From an uncultured Bradyrhizobium sp. (GTDB taxonomy: Bacteria; Pseudomonadota; Alphaproteobacteria; Rhizobiales; Xanthobacteraceae): a DNA stretch of 64,000 bases. Under the pieces are notes generated by a model. The model saw nothing but the letters and a program-made list of their open reading frames with translations. It was not told where the DNA came from and searched no databases. Location of the stretch: NCBI RefSeq assembly GCF_947648125.1, contig NZ_CANSMR010000015.1, positions 1-64,000 of the forward strand. Reading direction: 5' to 3'. The translations under genes and the position numbers were made by a program. Of this stretch, positions 28,940-38,619 are shown one piece after another (positions within the stretch are counted from its first letter, which is position 1; the number at the start of each line of letters is the position of its first letter).

Positions 28940-30826
28940 TTAAAGGAAACCGATCGATATCCAGGGGAAGATGGCGACGATGATCAGGCCGATCAACAAC
29001 GCCAGCATGTAACCCCAGATCGGCCGGATACCCTCGGCCGGATCGACGCGCCCGATGGCGCAGGCGGCATAATAGCCGACGCCGAACGGCGGCGCGAACA
29101 GTCCGATGCCCATCGCCAGGATGATGATCATGGCGTAGTGCACCTCGTGAACGCCAACCTGGCGCGCAATCGGAAACAGCAGCGGCCCGAACAGCACGAT
29201 CGCCGGAATGCCTTCCAGCACGCTGCCAAGGATCACGAAGGCCAGGATCGAGACCGCGATGAAGGTCGCCGAGCCGCCCGGCAGCCCGGTCATCGCCGCC
29301 GCCAGTGCCCGCGAGAAGCCGGACTGGGTCAGGCCCCAGGCCATGCCGGTCGCGGTGCCGATGATGAACAGGATCGCGCCCGACAGGCACGCCGTGTCGA
29401 TCAGAATCGGCACCAGCCGCCGCCAGTTGAACTGGCGGTAGATCAACAGGCCGATGACGAAGGCGTAGACGATGCCGATCGTCGAGACTTCGGTCGCAGT
29501 GGCGATGCCTTCGACCACCGCGTAGCGGATCACGAAGGGCAGGGCCAATGCGGGCAGGGCGAACACCAACGCCTTGCCGATCTCGCTGCCCGTGGCGCGC
29601 TGGACGTGGCTCAAGTCCTCGCCGCGATAGCGCCACCACACCAGCGCCGACAGCGTGATTGCCAGCACGACGCCCGGCAACAGGCCGCCGGTGAACAGCG
29701 CCGAGATCGAGACGCCGGTGACCGAGCCGATCGTGATCAGCACGAGGCTCGGCGGAATGGTTTCGGTCTGCGCGCCGGTGGCGGCGAGCAGGGCGACCAG
29801 ATCGCCCGGCTTGGCGCCGCGCTCTTTCATTTCCGGAAACAGCACAGGTGCGACGGCGGCCATGTCGGCGGCCTTCGATCCGGAGATGCCGGACACCAGG
29901 TACATTGCGCCGACCAGCACGTAATGCAGGCCGCCGCGGACATGCCCGAGCAGGCTCGCCAGGAACGCCACCATCGCGCGCGCCATGCCGGTCATCTCGA
30001 TCAGCAGGCCGAGGAAGACGAACAGCGGCACCGACAGCAGGATCAGGTGGCTCATGCCCTCGTCCATCCGGCCGACCAGCACCATCAGCGGCGTCCGCGT
30101 CGTCAGCGCCAGATAGCCGAAGATCGCCATGCCGAAGGCAAAGCCGATCGGCACACCGGCGAACACGCAGAAGCCGACGACGCCGACGAAGAAGATGATC
30201 AGGTTGAGGTTGCCGAGCGGCCGCAACATCGGCTGCGCCAGCCAGAACACGCCGATCAGCGCGACGACGGTCAGCGCCGCCAGCAGGAATGTTTTGAAGT
30301 CGCCGACCCGCGCCAGCCGCAGCAGCGCGAACAGCGCCATCAGGCAGATGCCGACCGGCAGCGCCGCCGCGCGCCAGGTGTTGGAAATCTGCAGCGCCGG
30401 CGTGGTGATGAAGCTTTCCTCGTAGGCATATTCGTAGGCCGGCCGGACGATCAGGATCAGGAACGCGAGCGCGGCGCAGGTCGCGACGACGTCGAGATAG
30501 GCCCACAGCCTCGGCCCGGCGCTCGCGACCAGCGCCGTCATCCGCATGTGCTCACCGCGGCGGAACGCCACCGCGGACCCGAGCATCGCAAGCCACAGGA
30601 ACAGGATCGACGCCAGTTCGTCGGACCAGATCAGCGGCGCATGCAGCACGTAGCGCGACACCACGCCGGCGAACAGGATCACGACCTCGGCGACCACAAG
30701 GATCGCCGCCGGGATTTCGACCAGCCATCCGAGCGCAGCCTCGATGGAACCGACAACAGAGCGGCGGCGAGGGGGCTGTGACGCCGCCTCGCCGGCCACG
30801 GCCGGCGTCATCTCGACATGAGCCAT
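28940..30826 (-). CDS. TRAP transporter, fused small and large permease (DctQM)
   Basis: AGGAGG lies 6 bases before the ATG at 30826. The first ~170 residues form the four-helix DctQ module (ILVVAEVVILFAGVVSRYV, WSDELASILFLWLAMLGSA); then the DctM module follows with about twelve spans and motifs such as GVPIGFAFG, GRMDEGMSHLILLSVPLFVF, GISGSKAADMAAVAPVLFPE and PPSLVLITIGSVTGVS. Separate Q and M genes are more usual. The transporter uses Na+ or H+ symport with the DctP protein upstream. Confidence 0.93.
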   Translation of the reverse strand: MAHVEMTPAVAGEAASQPPRRRSVVGSIEAALGWLVEIPAAILVVAEVVILFAGVVSRYVLHAPLIWSDELASILFLWLAMLGSAVAFRRGEHMRMTALVASAGPRLWAYLDVVATCAALAFLILIVRPAYEYAYEESFITTPALQISNTWRAAALPVGICLMALFALLRLARVGDFKTFLLAALTVVALIGVFWLAQPMLRPLGNLNLIIFFVGVVGFCVFAGVPIGFAFGMAIFGYLALTTRTPLMVLVGRMDEGMSHLILLSVPLFVFLGLLIEMTGMARAMVAFLASLLGHVRGGLHYVLVGAMYLVSGISGSKAADMAAVAPVLFPEMKERGAKPGDLVALLAATGAQTETIPPSLVLITIGSVTGVSISALFTGGLLPGVVLAITLSALVWWRYRGEDLSHVQRATGSEIGKALVFALPALALPFVIRYAVVEGIATATEVSTIGIVYAFVIGLLIYRQFNWRRLVPILIDTACLSGAILFIIGTATGMAWGLTQSGFSRALAAAMTGLPGGSATFIAVSILAFVILGSVLEGIPAIVLFGPLLFPIARQVGVHEVHYAMIIILAMGIGLFAPPFGVGYYAACAIGRVDPAEGIRPIWGYMLALLIGLIIVAIFPWISIGFL

Positions 30827-30860
30827 GGCAATCCTCCTGGCACGCCTCCCGCTTGATCGA

Positions 30861-31880
30861 TCAGGACAGTTTGCCGACGGACTTCTCAAGCAGATCCCAG
30901 GCCTTCTCGCCGTACTTGCCCTTCCACTCGGCGTAGAAGCCGGCAGAGCGCAGCTTGTCGCGGAACGGCCCGACCTCGGGCTGGTTGAAGACGAGGCCCT
31001 TGCCGGTAAGCTCCTGCTTCACGGTGGCGTTGAGCTTCTCGGTGTCCTCGCGCTCCTTGACGGCGGCCGCGTTGACGTGCTTGGCGACGATGGTCTTGAT
31101 ATCGTCCGGCAAAGCCGCCCAGGCACGACGGTTCATCAGGAACCAGAAGCCGTCCCACATGTGGTTGGTCAGCGAGCAATACTTCTGGACTTCGTACAGC
31201 TTCGCCGTCGAGATCAGCGCCAGCGGGTTTTCCTGGCCCTCGACGATCTTGGTCTGTAGCGCCGAATAGACCTCGCTGAAATTGATCGAGGCGGGCGATG
31301 CATCGAACGCCTTGAACATCGAGGTCCACAGCGGCGACACCGGCACGCGGATCTTGAAGCCCTTGAGATCGTCAGGACCGTTGATCGGCTTGGTCGACGA
31401 CGTGGTCTGGCGGAAGCCGTTGTCCCAGATCTTGTCCATGACCTCGAGGCCGGCCTTCTTGATCTCGCCGCGGACATAGGCACCGAGGTCGCCATCCATG
31501 GCCTTCCAGACCGTGGGATAGTCAGGGAATGCGAAACCGATACCGTTGATCGAAGCCGCCGGCACCAGGGTCGCCAGGATCAGGCCGGACAACGTGAAGA
31601 ACTCGACGCCGCCGGAGCGCACCTGGCTCAGCACGTCGGTATCCGAGCCGAGCTGGTTGTTCGGGAACACCTGCAGGTCGAACCGGCCGTTGGTCTCGGT
31701 CTTGATCGCCGCGGACATCTCCCGGGCGCGAGCCACCAGCGGGTGCGATTCCGGCAGGTTGTTGGCGAACTTGTAAGAGAACTCGGCCGACTGGGCGCGC
31801 GCGACATACGGCGCGCCAATTCCGCCCAGGACGGCGGAAGCGGCGGAAACCTTCAGCAGCGTGCGTCGTGAAAAGCTCAT
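30861..31880 (-). CDS. TRAP transporter substrate-binding protein (DctP)
   Basis: The N-terminus MSFSRRTLLKVSAASAVLGG is a Tat-type signal (SRRTLLK), so it is exported folded. The mature part shows the DctP fold: FANNLPESHPLVARAREM, KIRVPVSPLWTSMFKAFDAS (with the conserved Arg of the carboxylate site) and INFSEVYSALQTKIVEGQENP. It captures a carboxylate in the periplasm. ATG 31880 has GGGAG upstream, better than the longer reading. It heads the operon, 34 bp before dctQM. Confidence 0.93.
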   Translation of the reverse strand: MSFSRRTLLKVSAASAVLGGIGAPYVARAQSAEFSYKFANNLPESHPLVARAREMSAAIKTETNGRFDLQVFPNNQLGSDTDVLSQVRSGGVEFFTLSGLILATLVPAASINGIGFAFPDYPTVWKAMDGDLGAYVRGEIKKAGLEVMDKIWDNGFRQTTSSTKPINGPDDLKGFKIRVPVSPLWTSMFKAFDASPASINFSEVYSALQTKIVEGQENPLALISTAKLYEVQKYCSLTNHMWDGFWFLMNRRAWAALPDDIKTIVAKHVNAAAVKEREDTEKLNATVKQELTGKGLVFNQPEVGPFRDKLRSAGFYAEWKGKYGEKAWDLLEKSVGKLS

Positions 31881-32644
31881 TGGGTTTGCTCCCTCGAGAG
31901 GCTTGTTGTTGTTCTGAGATGCCATCCTATACGGACCTGATGCCGCGGGGTCACCAGCGATCTCTGCACAGCTGGCGCTTATTGCAGCGTCCGTACGCCG
32001 CGGCAATATCGGCTTTCTGACGAGACGCGTGGGCGTGGATCGCTGTGGTGGCCGGGCGAGCCGAACCAACGACCGGCACGACGCCAAGCTGCGAGCCGGT
32101 GCGAAGATTTCCCACTAAATAACTGATCTAATTGTAGATATAAATATTCCATAATATACCTTATGCGAATTTCGGATATGGAAGCCGATCCGGCTTGGCG
32201 GCCCAGCCGTGGCTTCCCCTATACGGTTCGCATTTCATCCCATGAGGCCGTTTCATCCCATAGGGCCGTCGCAACGCATCCTATAAGACCGTCGCGTTCG
32301 GGCGCAGCGATCATCGGCTCTGCGATCCCTAAGGTCGCTCCTGGTATGTCCGGCTGGCCACGGAGTTGGGCGATATCCTTGCGACGTCAGCGAGACGCCG
32401 GTGTCGGTCATAGCCGCGGCCGCGGGTGAAGACACTGCCGAAGATGGCGAAGGCGGCACAATCGAAAGACCTGCGGAAGGCTTTCACCAAGCATCTGCGC
32501 GAATAGCCGGATCGCGCTGACCGGATACGCGCGCGCCTTCGATGCAGAAAGCGCGTCATATTCTCTTGTCCGCATCGTGCGTGATTGCGATCCCCTGCGA
32601 CGGCCGCCTGCTCCGATGCGAGCGCATCCTCGGCCTGCCGTTAC
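31881..32644. other. Long intergenic region with promoter-like AT-rich segment
   Basis: This 764-bp gap separates the TRAP operon from the YkuD gene. An unusually AT-rich segment (32113-32170) lies about 230-290 bp upstream of dctP and looks promoter-like. A short reading ending KAFTKHLRE (stop at 32506) may be a gene fragment, since it has no ribosome site. Direct repeats at 32233-32291 are listed separately. Confidence 0.4.
32233..32291. repeat. Short direct repeats (TTTCATCCCAT type)
   Basis: TTTCATCCCATGAGGCCG (32233-32250) is followed at once by TTTCATCCCATAGGGCCG (32251-32268), 16 of 18 identical; a third diverged copy GCATCCTATAAGACCG ends at 32291. No coding role is seen. Confidence 0.55.
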
Positions 32645-33346
32645 CTAGGCCGGGAGCACGATCACCTTCGTTTTGAGCGGCGTTCGCGAATAGAGGTCGA
32701 TCATGTCCTGACTGAGGAGGCCGGTACAGCCGCTCGTAATGCCGTTCCCGATCGTTTCGGGGTCGCTGGTGCTATAGATCGTGTAAAGCGTGTACGCCCC
32801 GTTTTGATAGAGGTAGAGCACGCGGGCGCCGAGTGGATTGTCGAGACCTCCCGGCATGCCGCGAGCATATTTGCCCGCCTCCGGCTGGCGCGCGATCATC
32901 TCCTTGGGTGGCGTCCAGGTAGGCCATTCGGCTTTGCGCCCGACATAAGCCTCCCCGCTCCACCGGAATCCATCGCGGCCGACATTGGCGCCATAGCGGG
33001 TCGCGTTTCCCTCTCCTTCAATGCGGTAAACATAGTACTTGCTGGGATCGATGATGATCGTACCGGGTGCCTCATCGCTGTCGTAGCGCACTGTCTTGCG
33101 AAAATATTGCGGTTTGACCTTGCTAACATCGACCGCGGGGATCGGGAATTTCTCGTCAGGCACGGGCCCGTAGACTTTCTCAGCCTCGGCCAGGCTCATG
33201 TAGTCGGATGCACAACCGGCCAGGCCCAGTGCGGCAAGACCGGCAGCGGAGCCGAATAGAAACGCCCGGCGGTTGAGACGCGGCGAACGAGGCCCAGACA
33301 GAGCGCCCTTGCCCATCGCGCCGGCAATTCCACGGTCCATGATCAT
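32645..33346 (-). CDS. YkuD (L,D-transpeptidase) family lipoprotein with altered active site
   Basis: A Tat-like lipoprotein signal (LNRRAFLFGSAAGLAALGLAGC) ends in the lipobox Cys. The YkuD domain covers the second half, with the family spacing kept: IYSTSDPETIGNGITSGCTG against the usual IHGTxxPxxIGxxxS(H/K)GC. The Cys nucleophile is present, but the catalytic His of IHGT is Tyr and the Gly is Ser. L,D-transpeptidases cross-link peptidoglycan or attach lipoproteins; this one may be inactive or use another base. ATG 33346 was chosen for its weak GGAAA site; the longer reading begins with TTG. Confidence 0.82.
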   Translation of the reverse strand: MIMDRGIAGAMGKGALSGPRSPRLNRRAFLFGSAAGLAALGLAGCASDYMSLAEAEKVYGPVPDEKFPIPAVDVSKVKPQYFRKTVRYDSDEAPGTIIIDPSKYYVYRIEGEGNATRYGANVGRDGFRWSGEAYVGRKAEWPTWTPPKEMIARQPEAGKYARGMPGGLDNPLGARVLYLYQNGAYTLYTIYSTSDPETIGNGITSGCTGLLSQDMIDLYSRTPLKTKVIVLPA

Positions 33347-33580
33347 GATTTCGGGTTTTCCGAGATTTTCCAAAAGGCGCGACAATCTAATGTCGGGGAA
33401 CCACCCCGTTACGACACTCTTATGGGGGATTTCGCGCTTTTTTATGAAGGGAAACTTTCAAGAAAAAGCTAAGGAATTCCGTTCTGTGGGTCGGTCTTAT
33501 GCGGGGATTCGCAACGCCCGAAAGCTTTGCCTGATAGTCTGCCCCCGACTCAACGACACCAGTTCGAGGCTTGGAGACCG

Positions 33581-34828
33581 ATGGCCCGACGTACCGGCAG
33601 CGCCGATCTGCCCCTCCATGGTGGCCGTGTGCCGCCGTGGCTGGCGGAGCGCATGACGACGCTGGGTGCCATCATCACGCAGGCCGTGGTCCATCATTAC
33701 GGCCGTGACGCGTTCCTGCGGCGGCTCTCGCATCCGTTCTGGTTTCAGTCGTTCGGCGCCGTGATGGGCATGGACTGGCATTCATCGGGCATCACCACGA
33801 GCGTCATCGGCGCGCTCAAGCGCGGGCTGGCGCCGCTGCAGGACGAGCTCGGCATCTATGTCTGCGGCGGCCGCGGCAGGCATTCGCGGCGCACGCCGGA
33901 CGAATTGTCGGCGCTGGGCGACCGGACCGGCTTTGACGGCGTTGCCCTCACCCGCGCCAGCCGTCTGGTGGCCAAGGTCGACAGCGCCGCGGTCCAGGAC
34001 GGCTTCGAGCTCTACCTGCATGGCTTCTTCGTCACCGCGGACGGCAAATGGACCGTGGTCCAGCAAGGCATGAACGACCACAAGCGTCAGGCGCGACGCT
34101 ACCACTGGCATTCCGAGGGGCTGCGCAGCTTCGTCGACGAGCCACACAGCGCGATCGACGGTCCAGCCCAGGGCGAGATCGTCAATCTCACCGACCGCCG
34201 CGCCGACGCCTCGCGCCAGGCTCAGCTCGACTTGCTCGCCGCGCTCGGTCCCGATGGCATCGCGCGTGAATATGCCGAACTGACCGAGCAGGTGGAGGCG
34301 CAGGGCGATCTGTTGCACCTGATCATGCCTGAGCATCACGACGTGCGCTCGAGCGACGTCTTCATCCGCCGCCTGCACGGCACCCTCGCCGCAGCAACTG
34401 AGCGCGGGCCGCTGGATTTCCCCGAACTGCTGCTCACGCCCGGCGTCGGTGCCCGCACCGTGGAGTCGCTCGCCATGGTCGCTGAGGTCGTCCACGGCAC
34501 GCCGTACCGGTTTCGCGATCCGGCGCGCTTCTCGCTCGCGCATGGCGGCAAGGACCGTCATCCATTTCCGGTACCGATCAAGGTCTATGACGAGACCATC
34601 GGCGTGCTGAAATCGGCGGTGGTGCAGGCGAAGCTCGGCCGCGACGAGGAGCTGCAGGCGCTGAAGCGGCTCGATGATCAGGCCCGCAGGCTCGAGCTGA
34701 CCGCAACCGGGCCGTCCTTCGATGCTTACGTCGCCAACGAGCGCGCGCGTTCGCCTGATCTCGACGGCCGCTCGGTGTTCGGCTGGGAGGCCGACCTCGC
34801 CGGCCGCGACCGCATCACCAAACGCTAG
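33581..34828 (+). CDS. DUF763 domain-containing protein
   Basis: The protein opens RRTGSADLPLHGGRVPPWL and continues with [38 protein letters not shown] and RRYHWHSEGL, the conserved blocks of DUF763. The His-rich elements suggest a metal or nucleic-acid site. The family is described only by structure-free annotation and is found in archaea and bacteria, often with an HhH-like part (LLLTPGVGARTVESLAMVAE here near residue 285). GGAGA lies 5 bases before ATG 33581. Function unknown. Confidence 0.85.
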   Translation: MARRTGSADLPLHGGRVPPWLAERMTTLGAIITQAVVHHYGRDAFLRRLSHPFWFQSFGAVMGMDWHSSGITTSVIGALKRGLAPLQDELGIYVCGGRGRHSRRTPDELSALGDRTGFDGVALTRASRLVAKVDSAAVQDGFELYLHGFFVTADGKWTVVQQGMNDHKRQARRYHWHSEGLRSFVDEPHSAIDGPAQGEIVNLTDRRADASRQAQLDLLAALGPDGIAREYAELTEQVEAQGDLLHLIMPEHHDVRSSDVFIRRLHGTLAAATERGPLDFPELLLTPGVGARTVESLAMVAEVVHGTPYRFRDPARFSLAHGGKDRHPFPVPIKVYDETIGVLKSAVVQAKLGRDEELQALKRLDDQARRLELTATGPSFDAYVANERARSPDLDGRSVFGWEADLAGRDRITKR

Positions 34829-34855
34829 TGCCGCGCTTGTCGACCGTGACGCCTG

Positions 34856-35662
34856 TCAGCGTCCCCGGAAGCGCGGCTTGCGCCGTCCGAGGAACGCCGC
34901 GACGCCCTCCTTGTGATCGTCGGTCAGGCTCGCCAGCGCGAACTGGTCGAGATCCATGTGGCTGGCGAGATCGTCGAGCGCATGTGCCAGGCGGTTGACC
35001 GTCAGCTTGGTCATCGCCACCGAAATCGGCGGCTGGGCAGCGACCTTGGCCGCGAGCGCCATCGCGGCCTCATATGATTTGCCCGGATCAACCACCTGCT
35101 CCACCAGGCCCCATTCGTAAGCCTCGCCAGCCGAGATCCGGTCGTCGGCCAGAATCACGGCCTGCTTGGTGCGCGCCGGCCCTATCAAATGCAGCATGCG
35201 CGGCACGCTCTGCCAGCTCATGTTCATGCCGAGCGCAATCTCCGGCACGCGCAGATGCGCATCGCGCGCCATGACCCGGAAATCCAGCGCGACGGCGAGC
35301 GCCAAGCCGCCGCCGACGCAGAAGCCCTCGATCGCGCCGATCGTGACCTGCTCCATCTCCTGCCAGGCGCGCGTCAGCCGCGGCCCGAGCTTCAGGTGAC
35401 GGCGCAGCGTGCCCATATCCATGGTCTGGCGCGAGCGCCCTTCGGCATCCTTGAGGTCGAAGCCGGCGCTGAACGATTTGGCACCGCCGGTCAACACCAC
35501 CACCGAGGTTTCGCCATCGTCCTCGAAGCTGCGCGCCGCATCGGTCAACTGCCGGAGCGCCTCTGGCGACAGCGCGTTGATACCGTCACCACGGTCGAAC
35601 TGCACCACTGCGATGCGGCCCTCCGGTCCGAGGCCCTTCTCGATCGTCACATCGTCAACCAC
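34856..35662 (-). CDS. Enoyl-CoA hydratase/isomerase family protein
   Basis: Crotonase motifs: GGAKSFSAGFDLKD (oxyanion hole), TIGAIEGFCVGGGLALAVALDF (second oxyanion loop and active-site helix) and VPEIALGMNMSW. The second acid position that marks true hydratases is not obvious, so isomerase or hydrolase activity is possible. The GTG at 35662 was chosen because GGAGG lies 6 bases upstream; the longer ATG reading at 35707 is without support. It diverges from the nitrile hydratase operon over 74 bp. Confidence 0.85.
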   Translation of the reverse strand: MVDDVTIEKGLGPEGRIAVVQFDRGDGINALSPEALRQLTDAARSFEDDGETSVVVLTGGAKSFSAGFDLKDAEGRSRQTMDMGTLRRHLKLGPRLTRAWQEMEQVTIGAIEGFCVGGGLALAVALDFRVMARDAHLRVPEIALGMNMSWQSVPRMLHLIGPARTKQAVILADDRISAGEAYEWGLVEQVVDPGKSYEAAMALAAKVAAQPPISVAMTKLTVNRLAHALDDLASHMDLDQFALASLTDDHKEGVAAFLGRRKPRFRGR

Positions 35663-35736
35663 GCATACCTCCCAGCTCGCATTGTTGTGCACTGCTTGCC
35701 TCGACATAGCACGGCCGTTTCGCCTATTCTCTGGGC

Positions 35737-36366
35737 ATGAGCGAACATGATCATCACCACCACGATCACGACCATTCTGAACTGTCGGAGACCGAACTGC
35801 GCGTTCGCGCGCTGGAATCGATCCTGACCGAAAAGGGCTATGTCGAGGCTGCGGCGCTCGACGCCATCGTGCAGGCCTATGAGACGAAGATCGGCCCGCA
35901 TAACGGCGCCAGGGTCGTCGCCAAGGCCTGGACCGATCCCGCCTTCAAGAAGGCGTTGCTCGAGGACGCTTCCAAGGCAGTCGGCACTCTCGGCCATGTC
36001 AGCCGGGTCGGCGACCATCTGGTCGCGATCGAGAACACGCCCGGCCGTCACAACATGGTCGTCTGCACACTCTGCTCCTGTTACCCTTGGGAGATGCTCG
36101 GCCTGCCGCCGGTCTGGTACAAGGCCTCGCCGTATCGCTCGCGCGCGGTCAAGGACCCGCGCGGCGTGCTCGCCGATTTCGGCGTGAGCCTGCCGAAGGA
36201 GACGGAAATCCGGGTCTGGGACTCTACGGCTGAAACACGCTTCCTGGTGCTGCCGATGCGGCCCGCGGGCACCGAGGGCTGGAGCGAAGAACAGCTCGCC
36301 GACCTCGTGACGCGCGATTCCATGATCGGCACCGGATTCCCGAAAGCGCCGGGAGCACCATCGTGA
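35737..36366 (+). CDS. nthA: Nitrile hydratase subunit alpha, cobalt type
   Basis: The metal-binding claw is [10 protein letters not shown] (Cys110, Cys113, Ser114, Cys115); Thr in CTLCSC is typical of the cobalt enzyme, while iron enzymes have CSLCSC. The two inner Cys are oxidised to sulfinic/sulfenic acid in the mature enzyme. A His-rich start ([10 protein letters not shown], residues 4-13) could help hold cobalt. Length 209 is normal. It hydrates nitriles to amides together with the beta subunit, whose GTG start overlaps this stop. Confidence 0.95.
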   Translation: MSEHDHHHHDHDHSELSETELRVRALESILTEKGYVEAAALDAIVQAYETKIGPHNGARVVAKAWTDPAFKKALLEDASKAVGTLGHVSRVGDHLVAIENTPGRHNMVVCTLCSCYPWEMLGLPPVWYKASPYRSRAVKDPRGVLADFGVSLPKETEIRVWDSTAETRFLVLPMRPAGTEGWSEEQLADLVTRDSMIGTGFPKAPGAPS

Positions 36367-37022
36367 ACGGCGTCCACGACATGGGCGGCATGGACGGGTT
36401 CGGCAAGGTCGAGCCCGAGCCGAACGAGCCGATGTTCCATCAGGAATGGGAATCGCGGGTGCTCGCCATGGTCCGCGCCATGGGCGCGGCCGGCGCCTTC
36501 AACATCGATGCGTCCCGCTTCTATCGCGAGACCCTGCCCCCGCAGGTCTATCTGTCGAGTTCCTATTACAGGAAATGGCTGCTCGGGCTGGAAGCCTTGC
36601 TGCTCGACAAGGGCTATATCTCCAACGACGATGTCGCGGCCGGTCATTCCGTCGCGCCGGCGAAGTCGCTCAAGCACGGCAAGTTCTCGATCCCCGATGT
36701 CGAGCGCATCATGGTGCGCGGCAAGTTCGGCCGCCCCGCACAGGCCCCGGCGAAATTCAAGGCCGGTGATCGGGTACGGGCGAAGAACATCCATCCCGCC
36801 ACGCACACGCGGCTGCCGCGCTACGTGCGCGGGCATGTCGGGGTGGTCGAGCGCGATCATGGCTGTCACGTGTTTCCCGATACGGTGGCCAACGATGCCG
36901 GCGAGCATCCGCAATGGCTGTACACCGTCGTGTTCGACGGACGCGAATTGTGGGGACCGGACTCCGATCCGACCATCAAGGTCTCGATCGACGCATTCGA
37001 GCCGTATCTGGAGGCCGTGTAA
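36363..37022 (+). CDS. nthB: Nitrile hydratase subunit beta
   Basis: The start [20 protein letters not shown] is the standard beta N-terminus. The C-terminal SH3-like barrel carries [20 protein letters not shown] and [16 protein letters not shown], with the Arg residues that contact the oxidised cysteines. It begins at a GTG overlapping the nthA stop and its TAA overlaps the next ATG, so the three genes are translationally coupled. Length 219. Confidence 0.96.
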   Translation: MNGVHDMGGMDGFGKVEPEPNEPMFHQEWESRVLAMVRAMGAAGAFNIDASRFYRETLPPQVYLSSSYYRKWLLGLEALLLDKGYISNDDVAAGHSVAPAKSLKHGKFSIPDVERIMVRGKFGRPAQAPAKFKAGDRVRAKNIHPATHTRLPRYVRGHVGVVERDHGCHVFPDTVANDAGEHPQWLYTVVFDGRELWGPDSDPTIKVSIDAFEPYLEAV

Positions 37023-37396
37023 TGGATGCCGCCGCCGCGCGCGCGACCAGCGCTGTCTCCAGCATTCCCCGCGATCAGGACGGCCCGGTGTTCCGCGCGC
37101 CGTGGGAAGCGCAGGCGTTTGCGATGGCGTTGACGCTGCATGACCGCGGCGTGTTCACCTGGCCCGAATGGGCGGCGGCGCTTGCCGATCAGATCAAGCG
37201 CGCACAGGCGGCCGGCGATCCCGACACCGGCGAGACCTATTACCAGCATTGGCTCGCGACCCTCGAACATCTCGTCGCCGCCAAGGGCGTCACGACACCG
37301 GAGACGCTGCACCGCTACCGCGACGCCTGGGACCACGCCGCCGACCGCACCCCGCACGGCCAGCCGATCGTGCTGACGGCTGCGGATTTCGAGTAG
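37022..37396 (+). CDS. Nitrile hydratase accessory/activator protein
   Basis: The 124-residue product resembles the N-terminal part of the beta subunit (PRDQDGPVFRAPWEAQAFAM, LHDRGVFTWPEWAAALA, TYYQHWLATLEHLVAAKG). Such small proteins (p14K/NhlE-like) deliver cobalt into the alpha subunit by subunit swapping. It overlaps the nthB stop by one base. A palindromic repeat element follows 45 bp downstream. Confidence 0.9.
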   Translation: MDAAAARATSAVSSIPRDQDGPVFRAPWEAQAFAMALTLHDRGVFTWPEWAAALADQIKRAQAAGDPDTGETYYQHWLATLEHLVAAKGVTTPETLHRYRDAWDHAADRTPHGQPIVLTAADFE

Positions 37397-37440
37397 CGGC
37401 GCCCTCTCTCTTTCGTTCGTCGTCGCGCGCCTCATCACAC

Positions 37441-37566
37441 TCGTCGTCCTGGCGAAAGCCAGGACCCATAACCACCGCATTTGATGATGGACGGGATCGC
37501 GCCCCCCAGCATCGCGCAACAATTCTCATTTGGGGTAATGGGTCCTGGCTTTCGCCAGGACGACGA
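37441..37566. repeat. 126-bp palindromic element with perfect 29-bp terminal inverted repeats
   Basis: TCGTCGTCCTGGCGAAAGCC (start of the left arm, 37441-37469) has an exact reverse complement at 37538-37566. Each arm also folds alone as CCTGGC-GAAA-GCCAGG. The core is 68 bp. A related element lies at 39438-39601, so this is a dispersed Rhizobiales-type palindromic repeat. Confidence 0.85.
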
Positions 37567-37771
37567 TGAGAATGGGTTCGCGTTTTTAAGGCGCTGTCCG
37601 GATCGCCCGGTCGAGCCGAGCCCGCACGATTTCTGAATAATGGAAAAGTACCGCTGAGTTGCCCGACGTGTCAAGTTGCCGTGTCGAACGCTGGCAGCCA
37701 CCGGCTCCTTTGCATGGGGTTGTTTTCGATATTTTGGCAGTGCGCCCCTGCGGACGGCTATCCGCCCACGG

Positions 37772-38491
37772 CTACGGGCCACCCTGCGCGACATATTCCC
37801 GCCAGCCCTTGGCGCGCAGGCTGCAGGCCGGGCACTCGCCGCAGCCATAACCCCAATCGTGCTGGGCGCCGCGTTCGCCGAGGTAGCAGGTGTGCGAGTG
37901 CTCGCGGATCAGATCGACCAGCCCTGCCCCGCCGAGCTCGTGCGCGAGCCGCCAGGTCGCGGCCTTGTCGAGCCACATCAGCGGCGTGTGCAGCTCGAAG
38001 TCCCTGGCCATGCCGAGGCTGAGCGCGGATTGCAGCGCCTTGATGGTTTCGTCGCGGCAATCCGGATAGCCAGAATAGTCGGTCTCGCACATGCCGCCGA
38101 TGATGTGGCGGATGCCGCGCCGATAGGCCAGCGCCCCAGCGAAGGTGAGGAACACGAGGTTGCGGCCGGGCACGAAGGTGTTGGGCAACCCGTCCGCACC
38201 CATTTCAATCGCGACGTCGCGGGTCAGCGCGGTATCGGAAATCTCCGACAGCGTCGGGATCGCCAGCGTGTGGCTGTCGCCGAGCTTTACTGCCCAGTCC
38301 GGCCGCAGCGCCCTGATGCCGTCCAGGAGACGGTCGCGGCAATCGAGCTCGATCGCGTGGCGCTGGCCGTAGGTAAAGCCGAGCATCTCGACGCGCGCGA
38401 AGCGGTCCAACGCCCAGGCAAGGCAGGTAGTGGAATCCTGGCCGCCGGAAAACAGCACCAGCGCGGTGTCGGAATTGTTCTGATCGGTCAT
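37772..38491 (-). CDS. queC: 7-cyano-7-deazaguanine synthase
   Basis: The ATP-pyrophosphatase loop [16 protein letters not shown] is near residues 11-26 and the zinc site is at the C-terminus ([20 protein letters not shown], then CPAC). It converts 7-carboxy-7-deazaguanine to preQ0 in queuosine synthesis. ATG 38491 gives 239 residues, the family's normal length. It diverges from mazG by about 130 bp. Confidence 0.96.
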   Translation of the reverse strand: MTDQNNSDTALVLFSGGQDSTTCLAWALDRFARVEMLGFTYGQRHAIELDCRDRLLDGIRALRPDWAVKLGDSHTLAIPTLSEISDTALTRDVAIEMGADGLPNTFVPGRNLVFLTFAGALAYRRGIRHIIGGMCETDYSGYPDCRDETIKALQSALSLGMARDFELHTPLMWLDKAATWRLAHELGGAGLVDLIREHSHTCYLGERGAQHDWGYGCGECPACSLRAKGWREYVAQGGP

Positions 38492-38619
38492 GGAACGCGA
38501 TTTAGCACTCCTTGGCGCCATGGCCAATCGGTGGACAGCGCCGCGATTCCGGCGCGTTTTGCTGGGATCGACAGGGCCGATTTGGCATAAGGCGTACACC
38601 CCTCACAGTCCGGTGTCCC

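Noticed and set aside
28913-30781. 622-residue plus-strand reading frame
   Set aside because: Antisense shadow of the fused TRAP permease, extremely rich in His, Asp, Gln and Arg with no domain pattern.
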